A stretch of 42,046 bases of DNA from a virus, in the IMG/VR virus record IMGVR_UViG_3300029349_000004, positions 1-42,046 of that record. The stretch is one strand, 5' to 3'. The notes beneath the pieces were generated by a model that had not been told where the DNA came from, ran no database searches, and saw only the letters and a program-made list of their open reading frames with translations. Shown piece after piece: positions 13,586 to 21,316 of this stretch. Numbering within the stretch: position 1 is the first letter of the stretch; each line of letters starts with the position of its first letter. Position numbers and translations under genes: made by a program.

Positions 13586-14482
13586 TTAACGTGTGTAGGT
13601 AACTCTTAATTTGTCACCCACGTCAAGTATATCATACAGTGGAGTTGACAACCAACTTAGCACGTCTAAAGTCACCATATAGTCTTCTCCATACACTTGT
13701 GCACTTCCTGAAATAACATCAAGAGTTACAGTTGTTGCGTCAGTAGGTGTATGAGATAAAGTTATGGACGATGAAGATATGTTTAAAGAGTCTAAAGTGA
13801 AATATTCCACTGTGTAAATGTTGCTTGGAGGAACAGATATAGTTTGGTTTTTCCAAAGAGATGTAGCACCATCATAAACAAGTGCTTGTCCGTTTGTAAC
13901 TCCGTTGATTGCAACGTTGTGAAGTTCATTAAGCTCAAATCCATTTTGGATCTTTACTTCAATTGTTCCTTGAGTGGGATGTGCGCGAACAACGTAACCA
14001 ACAAACACCATATGATTTGGCGCAGATGGTTTAGTGGTTGTTAATCCACCAGGGACAGTAGGAGACAACCAAAGAAGTTGCCCTTCAGTAAACATTGACG
14101 TGTTGACGTTATTTAGCTGGCCTTCAACAACCACATAGCCAACACCATTATGAAGAATGTCAGACTCTGCAAGGCCAAAAGTCTTAGAGCTTGTTGTTTC
14201 TGAATTTGCTTGAGAATAGTTAATTGTAGGTCTATTGCCGCTTGCACCATTGATGTAAACAGCAGACTTTTTAGGAATAGTTGCGCCAGTGATATTACGA
14301 ACAAGGCACTTTAAAGTAGTAGTATTCGTGACAATGCTTCCGCCAATAAGAGGCTCTGCCACTCCGTCGTCACGCTTTATTTTAAATATTTGTTCGCCTT
14401 CGTCGTACCACATGAACACCCGCGCCGCTGGCGGTGTTTCCGGCTCTGCTATCGACGACCATCTAATTTTGCTGTCTGACAT
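13586..14482 (-). CDS. Tail fibre/structural protein
   Basis: The 298-residue protein contains LVRNITGATIPKKSAVYING and GNRPTI segments known from phage tail-fibre and virion proteins, followed by a NVAINGVTNGQALVYDG hinge repeat and a beta-rich C-terminal domain. The N-terminus (KIRWSSIAEPETPPAARVFMWYDE) resembles attachment segments. Start ATG 14482 is one base after the preceding gene's stop. Confidence 0.7.
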   Translation of the reverse strand: MSDSKIRWSSIAEPETPPAARVFMWYDEGEQIFKIKRDDGVAEPLIGGSIVTNTTTLKCLVRNITGATIPKKSAVYINGASGNRPTINYSQANSETTSSKTFGLAESDILHNGVGYVVVEGQLNNVNTSMFTEGQLLWLSPTVPGGLTTTKPSAPNHMVFVGYVVRAHPTQGTIEVKIQNGFELNELHNVAINGVTNGQALVYDGATSLWKNQTISVPPSNIYTVEYFTLDSLNISSSSITLSHTPTDATTVTLDVISGSAQVYGEDYMVTLDVLSWLSTPLYDILDVGDKLRVTYTR

Positions 14483-14483
14483 A

Positions 14484-14654
14484 TCAAGCCTCTAAAATAA
14501 GTGTGCCCTCAAGTAGCAGTGTGCCTTCTAAATTCAAAGGGCCAAAAGTAACAGAGATCCTATATTCTACCACTCTTACTATAGTTCTCTGAGGTATTGT
14601 AGACCAGCCACAATGCCAATCTGATCCGGCTAAAACTGGTACTACAAAGCTCAT
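14484..14654 (-). CDS. Small virion-associated protein, 56 residues
   Basis: ATG 14654 overlaps the stop of the upstream gene as TAATG. The protein has a hydrophobic start (FVVPVLAG) and a leucine-rich C-terminus with an internal repeat (NLEGTLLLEGTLILEA). The beta-like periodicity suggests a structural piece of the tail. Unrecognised family. Confidence 0.55.
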   Translation of the reverse strand: MSFVVPVLAGSDWHCGWSTIPQRTIVRVVEYRISVTFGPLNLEGTLLLEGTLILEA

Positions 14655-15226
14655 TAGCTAATCTCGTCCACTATGATTACGCTTCCGCCTATACGTGCCT
14701 TGGCAAAAAGTTGAATTGTGTCCTTTATATCGAGTGCCCTTTCACTCTGGTCATTTAGTATAATTCCAGTAAATCCTGGGATTGTGCTGCTGTAGTTTAG
14801 CCTAATCTCATCACCACTATAGTTTTGAATATTTATAGCATTCCTATTGTCAAGCGGACCCCCTGGAGGTAACGCCGTCCACTCAGTCGTGCTAAGTAAA
14901 ACTTCAGTAACCCTTCCAGCAACCCTAAGACCAGATGGGCTAAACGTGCCAGTAACAGCGATATTGCCATCAAGTGGATTATCGTTGTCAGGAATAGCTG
15001 TATCGAAATAAGAAGTGCGGTTATCCCAAACTCCTTTAAACTCTCCCATGAGAGCGTATGTGGATGTGATAATGTCACCATTACGATACTGCCTCAAGAT
15101 CTGCCAAATAGGTTCAGAGGTAAGACCGCGCAAAGAACTAGACCTGCCAATATACCTGATATTAGCAGCGGGTTCGTCTATTTTGATGAGTTTTATCTCA
15201 TCCGTTCTTACCTGCCTGACTTCCAT
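14654..15226 (-). CDS. Virion structural protein, 190 residues
   Basis: The beta-rich protein lies between the ejection proteins and the fibre cluster. It contains many Gly, Asn, Ser and Thr residues, for example FSPSGLRVAGRV, and no membrane segment or enzyme motif. Overlaps both neighbours by one base (TAATG). Proposed as a minor tail or baseplate-like component from position. Confidence 0.5.
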   Translation of the reverse strand: MEVRQVRTDEIKLIKIDEPAANIRYIGRSSSLRGLTSEPIWQILRQYRNGDIITSTYALMGEFKGVWDNRTSYFDTAIPDNDNPLDGNIAVTGTFSPSGLRVAGRVTEVLLSTTEWTALPPGGPLDNRNAINIQNYSGDEIRLNYSSTIPGFTGIILNDQSERALDIKDTIQLFAKARIGGSVIIVDEIS

Positions 15227-15522
15227 TAATCTTCACCTTCTCCGTCCATCTCTTCCATCATCTTGTCGTTATACTTCTTTTTTAGATCTTTAAGAGACTT
15301 TGGAGCAGTAGCCTTATTCTCTTGCTTGAAAAGCTCTTCTACCATTTTGTTTTTGCTCATGGCGTAATCTTTAACCATGGCAAATAGCTTTGGATCTGCT
15401 TCGATCTTCTTAGCTTCCATGTAGCTTTCAAGCATCTCTTCCATCTGCTCTTGATCGTAAATGCCCTCTTCAGTTTTAGGCATTTCTTCGCCTTCAGGTT
15501 TAGCACTCATGTCCATTTTCAT
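15226..15522 (-). CDS. Acidic helical protein, 98 residues
   Basis: The protein is rich in Glu, Lys and Met (YDQEQMEEMLESYMEAKKIE) and predicted to be entirely helical. GGGAGGA precedes ATG 15522; the downstream ATGs at about residues 3 and 5 are alternatives. Its position next to the ejection proteins suggests an assembly or internal protein; not recognised. Confidence 0.5.
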   Translation of the reverse strand: MKMDMSAKPEGEEMPKTEEGIYDQEQMEEMLESYMEAKKIEADPKLFAMVKDYAMSKNKMVEELFKQENKATAPKSLKDLKKKYNDKMMEEMDGEGED

Positions 15523-15523
15523 A

Positions 15524-17503
15524 TTATTGTCCTCCCATTAAGTTCCAAGCAGATTGTGCCGCTGCCTGTCTGTTTAAAGCTGATTGTGTATATTCTGGCA
15601 TTGGTAATTGTTGTCCAAGACGCTGAACATAATCTTGAAGCTGTTGTGCTCTAAATTGATTTGCAGCACCACCAAGTGCTCTTCCAGCAGCAGTCTCAGC
15701 TTGCAAAACACCTTTCATGGCAGCAGGTGTGGATGATAAAGCCCCAAGACCGCCACCCAAAAAAGCTCCAGTTGATGCTGCTCCAGGGATGCCAGTCAAA
15801 AGACCACCTACATATCCTAAAGATGCTCCAACTCCGCCACCTCTAAGAACCTTCACACCGCCACCACCACTAACTGGTTCAGCAGCAGGTCTTCCAAAAT
15901 AACGCCATGTAGATGCTATATCAGTCAAAGAACCAAGATTTGCTTCATATTGTTTGTCAAAGTTTTTAATTACATTTTTAAGATTTGGTCTTCTTAATGT
16001 CTCAGGATTATTTATGGTTTTGAAGGCTGTGTCTTTATCTTTAAACAATGGATAAAGATATTCAGCATATTCCATGTGTTTGCCATATTGCTGCCTTAAT
16101 CCTTCATTGCCAGATTTTTTCAAAACATCATCAAGATAACTAGCCATTTGACGTTCAACTGCCTTTAAAGCAGCCTCTTCAGTGCTAGAGATAGGGCCTT
16201 GTCTTAAAGCAGCAGCAGGTGATTTTGAGTAATCTACCAAATCACTAATTCTGTTTTTTATGTCAAAAATATCGCTTGGCTTAACAACGGTTAATTTATC
16301 TTCAGGGCCTAGATATTTAAGAAATCCACTGATTCTTTCAATGTCAGGCTCATAAACATCTGTCTGATTTTTTTGAGCAGCATCAATTAATTTGTTTTTA
16401 AGATCAATTAAAGGTTGTCCAAAGTATTGTAATGCAACATTTTCATCAGCGTTTTTAAATGTCTCTTTCATCTGATTAGATGTTTCTAATCTTGCTGCTT
16501 TTAGGTTATCAAAAACTTCTTTCTGGGCTTTTTCAGAAATTCTTTCAACACCATCTCTTTCGATGACATCAGCCATTTCAAGATTAGTATATTTCTTATC
16601 TGGCTTAATCATTTTTGATTTAGCAAAATCATCAATGAGAGTTTGTGGAACTTCACTTGTAGCCCTTACAAGCTCATCTTTTGGTATTCCAGACCACTTG
16701 GAGGCAAAGCTTTTAAAGGCACCCTTAAGAATACCTTCTTGACCTTTTTCGATCATCTCTTTGGTAATCTGTACTTTTGTGCTTTGAGCTAAATCTGCTG
16801 GCACAGTCTCCATTACTTTGCCTAGAATCTTTTCAACTACTTTTGGCTTTGATGCGGCTTTAGCTATTAACTCTTTGCTTGCTCCGGCACCAAGAAGACC
16901 AGTAGTTGCTCCGCCAAGTGCTCCAGATATAGCAATGTCTCCACCACTAAATTCTTTTCTTGTTCCTAACGCTTTACCAATTGCTTGCTTTACTGTCTCA
17001 AGACCAGCACTAGCTGCTCCAGCCGTAGCCGCTCCAGTTGCAATACCACCAGCACCTGCGCCAAACAAAGCACCAGGAACCGCACCAGCAGCCCCAGCGA
17101 TAGATGATAAGACACCAGATCCTATGTCTGTTCCAACATCAACAACATCCATAAACGCTTCTTTTGCGCTTGTTACACCGGATGGATCAAGTTTTTTCCA
17201 CTCTTTTTCTTCTGGTTTTTTGGCGACAATCTCGCCTTCCCATTGTCTAATATCAAGCGTAGGATTTCTCTTTTTTAAGAAATCTATTTGATCTTCAATT
17301 TTACCGCCAAAGTTCTTAACAGCAGCTCTATCAAGAGCACCAATGTCTGATTCTTCGTTTAAAACATTAAACTGTTCTTCTTTTGATTTTTTTTCCCCAA
17401 CAACTTCAAACGCCAATGTTGGATCAAACTTTGGTTTTGTTGCGCCAGTTGTAGCTGCTTCAAAAGGAAGATTAGGATCAAACTTTGGCTTCATATCCGC
17501 CAT
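15524..17503 (-). CDS. Large internal virion (DNA ejection) protein
   Basis: The 659-residue protein starts with a duplicated KPKFDPxLxFE segment. Two glycine/alanine-rich hydrophobic regions lie at about residues 135-215 and 560-600 (for example AGGIATGAATAGAASAG), with long charged helices between them. This matches ejection proteins of P22-type and related podoviruses, which leave the head first and form a channel across the cell envelope. Start ATG 17503 overlaps the previous stop. Assignment is by composition and position. Confidence 0.65.
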   Translation of the reverse strand: MADMKPKFDPNLPFEAATTGATKPKFDPTLAFEVVGEKKSKEEQFNVLNEESDIGALDRAAVKNFGGKIEDQIDFLKKRNPTLDIRQWEGEIVAKKPEEKEWKKLDPSGVTSAKEAFMDVVDVGTDIGSGVLSSIAGAAGAVPGALFGAGAGGIATGAATAGAASAGLETVKQAIGKALGTRKEFSGGDIAISGALGGATTGLLGAGASKELIAKAASKPKVVEKILGKVMETVPADLAQSTKVQITKEMIEKGQEGILKGAFKSFASKWSGIPKDELVRATSEVPQTLIDDFAKSKMIKPDKKYTNLEMADVIERDGVERISEKAQKEVFDNLKAARLETSNQMKETFKNADENVALQYFGQPLIDLKNKLIDAAQKNQTDVYEPDIERISGFLKYLGPEDKLTVVKPSDIFDIKNRISDLVDYSKSPAAALRQGPISSTEEAALKAVERQMASYLDDVLKKSGNEGLRQQYGKHMEYAEYLYPLFKDKDTAFKTINNPETLRRPNLKNVIKNFDKQYEANLGSLTDIASTWRYFGRPAAEPVSGGGGVKVLRGGGVGASLGYVGGLLTGIPGAASTGAFLGGGLGALSSTPAAMKGVLQAETAAGRALGGAANQFRAQQLQDYVQRLGQQLPMPEYTQSALNRQAAAQSAWNLMGGQ

Positions 17504-18729
17504 TACTCATACTCCCCAGTCTGAGGATTTAATGTATATGTAATACCATTTTGAACTACAGTTTGTGGTTTTTCTTGAGCCGCTGCTTGTCCGCCAAGTC
17601 CTCTTGATTCATCGTAGAATGAACGTGATTGTTTATAGACATCCATGACTTGATCGCCGTAAACAGATTTAGCTCTTTTGCCTATATTGTCTACAGTTTG
17701 ATCTGTTCCAGTTAAAATTCTGTCTAATACTTTTATGGAACCAGCAGCTCCGCCACCAGCTACGTTTCTTGCTAAGTTGTCAAATGAACTAATGGAAGTA
17801 CCAACAGCTTTTTCAAGCAATTTCAAGTCAGCACCAGCAAGTGCTCCAAGTTTAGCTTTATCTGCGTTATACCTGGTAAGCAAAGATGAAACAGCAGATT
17901 GATAGTCAGTCCACTCAGCATCTCCGTAAATAGGCATCCTGCCTTTACGAGCAATAATGTCTCTGGCTATTTTTGCGTTTTGAGCCATTTCAGCAAGACC
18001 AGTCATGTTATCGCCATATCTTTTATCAAACTTTTCTTTCCACTCAGTTTGTTGTTGCATTCTTTTCATTTCATCTTTTGTTTCTTTAGCGATTCCAAGC
18101 TCTTTTTTTCTAAGACCTATTTCCTGTATTCTTTGCTCTCTTGCTGCTTGAGCCTCTTCAAGTTTTCCAAGATTCATAGCCCGTTGTTCAGCCAATGCCG
18201 CTGCTCCGCCCCTGGCTTTAAGTACAGCCTCTTGAAGTGCTTGAACTGTTTTACCTTGATCTGTTGGTCTTTGGTAAGCTTGCAAAAGATTGCTAGGACG
18301 TTGTGACCAGCTTTGAGACAAAGCGATTAATGGACTTAGATCCATTTGCTGTGGCGTAGATCTTGCCGCAGCTAATTGATCTTCTGCTTGTTTAATTGCC
18401 TGATTTTGAGCTTCCATTTGTTGTGCAGATGCTTGCATTAATTGATCTCTAATAGACATCTGAGCAGGTTCAGGCGGAGGCGGTGGTGGCAACCCGCCAG
18501 ACTCTTGTGCTTGTCTGTTGAGCTGTGGCTGTGTAGGAACTTGTGCAGGAGCAACTTCTGGCATAGGCATAGGCGGTGGTGTCATGCTTTGACCATATTG
18601 AGCAGCTTCAAGTTGAGCAATTAAATTTGCATCTAAACTTTGATTGTTAGCTGGCAATGGCATAACCGGAGGCATAGCTTCTTCTTGTGGCCTATTCATT
18701 GCTAAGAAAGGTAAAAATCCGCCTACCAT
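17503..18729 (-). CDS. Internal virion protein, Gln/Ala-rich
   Basis: The 408-residue protein starts at ATG 18729 behind GGAGATTAAT; the in-frame TTG 18741 has no ribosome site. The first 150 residues are rich in Pro, Gln and Met (for example LPPPPPPEPAQMSIRDQ). A long coiled-coil region follows (about 160-260) and a hydrophilic C-terminal half. Probably a second ejection protein. The 5' end is close to the 125-residue gene and the 3' end overlaps the large ejection protein by one base. Confidence 0.55.
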   Translation of the reverse strand: MVGGFLPFLAMNRPQEEAMPPVMPLPANNQSLDANLIAQLEAAQYGQSMTPPPMPMPEVAPAQVPTQPQLNRQAQESGGLPPPPPPEPAQMSIRDQLMQASAQQMEAQNQAIKQAEDQLAAARSTPQQMDLSPLIALSQSWSQRPSNLLQAYQRPTDQGKTVQALQEAVLKARGGAAALAEQRAMNLGKLEEAQAAREQRIQEIGLRKKELGIAKETKDEMKRMQQQTEWKEKFDKRYGDNMTGLAEMAQNAKIARDIIARKGRMPIYGDAEWTDYQSAVSSLLTRYNADKAKLGALAGADLKLLEKAVGTSISSFDNLARNVAGGGAAGSIKVLDRILTGTDQTVDNIGKRAKSVYGDQVMDVYKQSRSFYDESRGLGGQAAAQEKPQTVVQNGITYTLNPQTGEYE

Positions 18730-18741
18730 ATTAATCTCCAA

Positions 18742-19119
18742 TTACATTCTGGTGCCGTACATAGACCTACGTTGCATCATTGGATCTACACTTTGGTTTT
18801 GTGTTTCCATCATCTGCCAAGGCAATGCTTGAGAAGTTGATCCTGAACCACCAGCAAGATTTGCTTCAGTAAGATCCTTGGTTTTTGCAGCATCAAGCTT
18901 TTGTTGATTCTGAGAAAGCATTGCGCCTGTTAAACCAGCTTCCATCGCAGAACCTAGTGGATCTGCTGTTTGTATTCCACCAGGAGCCATGCCAGTCCAA
19001 GGCGACCATCTAGCGGTAATAGCAGCACGTCTTCTTTGCTCTTCTTCTTTTGGACGATCTATTAGCTCAGACTTTGCCAAGCCAAGACCAGCCATAACGC
19101 CAATAGTAACCGGATCCAT
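18742..19119 (-). CDS. Small internal/structural protein, 125 residues
   Basis: The protein begins with a short hydrophobic segment (PVTIGVMAGLGLAKS) and continues with a Gln, Met and Ala-rich region. AAGGAG precedes ATG 19119. It lies amid ejection-protein genes, and composition is like theirs, so a virion-internal role is likely. Confidence 0.5.
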   Translation of the reverse strand: MDPVTIGVMAGLGLAKSELIDRPKEEEQRRRAAITARWSPWTGMAPGGIQTADPLGSAMEAGLTGAMLSQNQQKLDAAKTKDLTEANLAGGSGSTSQALPWQMMETQNQSVDPMMQRRSMYGTRM

Positions 19120-19120
19120 A

Positions 19121-19282
19121 TTATTCTCCTTCTTTCTTTTCTTCTTTACCCATGTCCATCCATGGGCTTTTCTTTACTTCTGGCAACTCTTTTTCATTCT
19201 TTGTTTCTTTTTCCCAACGTGATGCTATCTTTGGATGCTGAGAATACATAAAACGCATTTGAGCTTTTGATTTAAATGGCAT
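19121..19282 (-). CDS. Conserved 53-residue phage protein (MPFKSKAQMRFMYSQHP)
   Basis: The short basic-start protein beginning MPFKSKAQMRFMYSQHPK belongs to a widespread family found in phages and mobile elements, function unknown. ATG 19282 overlaps the previous stop (TAATG). The N-terminal half is basic and the C-terminal half acidic. Confidence 0.75.
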   Translation of the reverse strand: MPFKSKAQMRFMYSQHPKIASRWEKETKNEKELPEVKKSPWMDMGKEEKKEGE

Positions 19283-20298
19283 TACACCACCTCACCATTT
19301 TCTCTAATGTATTGATGATCTAAACCAAGATAATCAAAAGTCTTTAGCCAGAAATTAACAACTGGCTTAAACAACCATCCAATCTTGCCCTTGCCGTAAT
19401 ACCATTTCCCATAACTTACCATTGGATCTGTCATGAGACTTCTGACAGCAATTTTAACAAATTTAGATTTTCTCATAGCAGGAACAAGAACTTCAGAAAG
19501 TTTGTAGTAACCTCTACGGTTTTTGTCTGTCATTTTTTCATCACGATATTTTCTTACAACTTCATCCATTGTTCCATTGCCATATCTAGCTTCTAAAAAT
19601 ATAAAGCAGCAAATTCCAGAACTACCACTTCCATAACCTTCAGAAGTTTTTTCAGCAGCATATCCTTTCATGCGCTCACCATATTGCTGTAGTTTCCTAT
19701 TCTCTCTAGCAGCAAGATCCATTAATTGAGTCTGAAGGTTTGATTTTTCTGTATCTGCTTGTTGTCCAAGATTGAACTGAGAAAGTCTTGAAGCAAGATC
19801 TGATCCTTGCATACCAAGCTGACCACGTTCTACTGCGCCACCTTGGCGTTGTTGTTGCATCATTTCTGCAAGATTTCCAGCACCAGCAGTCGCCATTCTT
19901 TCAGCAGCACCACCACCAAGACCGCCCTTCATAGCAAGGCTTGATCTAGCACCAGCCATGGCACCAGCTTGTTGCCTAGTAGCTTGATCCATTAACCTTG
20001 CTTGTTCTGATCCTTGCTTTTCAAGAGCCATTTTATACCAAGGAGACTCTTCCATTTGCTTTTGGATGTCTGCTCCGGATAAAGTCCTAGCTGTAAGCTT
20101 TCCACCACCCTCAAGGGAAGATATGCCTTGATAGTCTTCAAGCTGTGGCATCTCTGTTTCTTGAGCAAGCCTTTTTGTTTCAGCGTTATATAAAGCGTCT
20201 TCTCTAAGTTGCTGAGGTGTTTTTTGATTCTTTTGTTCTTTTTGAATTCTCGTCATGTATTGCTGAGTAGACTCACCCGGTCTTTTTTCACTAAACAT
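19282..20298 (-). CDS. Virion internal protein with conserved C-terminal domain
   Basis: The 338-residue protein has two parts. Residues 1-225 are a helical Gln, Ala and Gly-rich region (for example GGLGGGAAERMATAGAG). Residues 225-338 contain a compact domain beginning CCFIFLEARYGNGTMDEVV and continuing YRDEKMTDKNRRGYYKLSEV, which I recognise from internal or tail proteins of other podovirus-like phages. Role in DNA ejection is likely. Overlaps the preceding gene by one base. Confidence 0.65.
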   Translation of the reverse strand: MFSEKRPGESTQQYMTRIQKEQKNQKTPQQLREDALYNAETKRLAQETEMPQLEDYQGISSLEGGGKLTARTLSGADIQKQMEESPWYKMALEKQGSEQARLMDQATRQQAGAMAGARSSLAMKGGLGGGAAERMATAGAGNLAEMMQQQRQGGAVERGQLGMQGSDLASRLSQFNLGQQADTEKSNLQTQLMDLAARENRKLQQYGERMKGYAAEKTSEGYGSGSSGICCFIFLEARYGNGTMDEVVRKYRDEKMTDKNRRGYYKLSEVLVPAMRKSKFVKIAVRSLMTDPMVSYGKWYYGKGKIGWLFKPVVNFWLKTFDYLGLDHQYIRENGEVV

Positions 20299-21002
20299 TA
20301 TACTTCTCCCCCAGTCATTTCTGCATAAAGTCTATAATCTGGTTCAATCGTGTCTTCGTTATCTGCATACATATCAGACAACGTTTTAAGCGTATCTGCC
20401 TTTTGCTGCTCAACATCTTGAATAGCTTTAGGCAGATTTGGATGAAGTTCTTTTTCAAGACACTTCATTTTCATATAAGACATGACGTAATTGACTGCTT
20501 CAGGAATATCACATTTAGAAGCATTGTCTGTCAATTCGTTAGCGTTACGGATATACCAGATATACAAGAAAGATCCGGCCTCAGTAGGCGTGGGGGTTAA
20601 GAGAAGCTTTGGTTTTTCACCTTCAGCAGAGTTTAGAATAAAGAAACCATACTGTTGTGTGCCGTTGTTGATAGTCTTTTCAGTCTCATAGATGGCGATC
20701 TTGTGCCAGTTACGAAGACGTTTAAGTTTCCAAACTTGTGTGCCAGAGCGGTAAATAATCTGACGGATCTTCATGCCGTAGATGTTGTCTGGGATGTTGT
20801 ATTCTTCTTGTCCAGGAACCAAAGTGATCTGGCCTCTAGCTAAGAAATAGTCTTCACAAAGAGTAAGGATTTGACGTTCTACTTCATCAATAGCCTCATT
20901 GGCGTAACCTAGAAGCTCTGCTTCGTTGATGAATGTCTCACCTTCAAGATCAAGGTCACGCAACACTTTTGCTTTGATTTCAGACCAAGTCCAATATCTC
21001 AT
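20298..21002 (-). CDS. Head-tail adaptor, P22 gp4-like
   Basis: The 234-residue protein is mostly helical with the pattern (residues 4-60) of the tail accessory factor gp4 family: WSEIKAKVLRDLDLEGE, FINEAELLGYANEAIDEVER. A beta region follows with LVPGQEEYNIPDNI, a segment seen in many podovirus adaptors. It would bind below the portal and connect to the tail nozzle. It lies immediately after the tail nozzle block and overlaps the 105-residue gene by four bases. Confidence 0.75.
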   Translation of the reverse strand: MRYWTWSEIKAKVLRDLDLEGETFINEAELLGYANEAIDEVERQILTLCEDYFLARGQITLVPGQEEYNIPDNIYGMKIRQIIYRSGTQVWKLKRLRNWHKIAIYETEKTINNGTQQYGFFILNSAEGEKPKLLLTPTPTEAGSFLYIWYIRNANELTDNASKCDIPEAVNYVMSYMKMKCLEKELHPNLPKAIQDVEQQKADTLKTLSDMYADNEDTIEPDYRLYAEMTGGEV

Positions 21003-21316
21003 GTATATCTCCCAACCAAACAGCGAAGCAGTGTTGCGCCAGATGCTGTGATATCCAATTCGTTAGAATCAAACTTAGAATAGTTTAATGTAATTGCCGC
21101 ATTATTACTATTGTGCATAATTATAACATCTAGAGGCAAAAAACCTAAGCCATGTCTGTACTTAAAATTAGTAACAACACCTGGTATTTCAATAGAAAAG
21201 AATTGAAAATTAGACCTGTCTAATGGATTGGCATTGCCATAGTCCATAATCCTTTTAAAGTTCTCTTGGACATACTGATCTTCGATCTCTTGCCTAAGAA
21301 GCCTGGGGAAGGCCAT
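20999..21316 (-). CDS. Small virion protein, 105 residues
   Basis: The protein is beta-rich with a conserved-looking FKYRHGLGFLPLDVIIMH segment, found in proteins beside podovirus tail nozzle genes. It overlaps the adaptor by four bases (ATGA) and the nozzle gene by one. Probably a tail or adaptor component; exact role not known. Confidence 0.6.
   Translation of the reverse strand: MAFPRLLRQEIEDQYVQENFKRIMDYGNANPLDRSNFQFFSIEIPGVVTNFKYRHGLGFLPLDVIIMHNSNNAAITLNYSKFDSNELDITASGATLLRCLVGRYT

Noticed and set aside
16818-17291. Plus-strand 157-residue frame rich in Ala and Pro
   Set aside because: It is the complement of the Ala/Gly-rich part of the ejection protein and only mirrors that composition.
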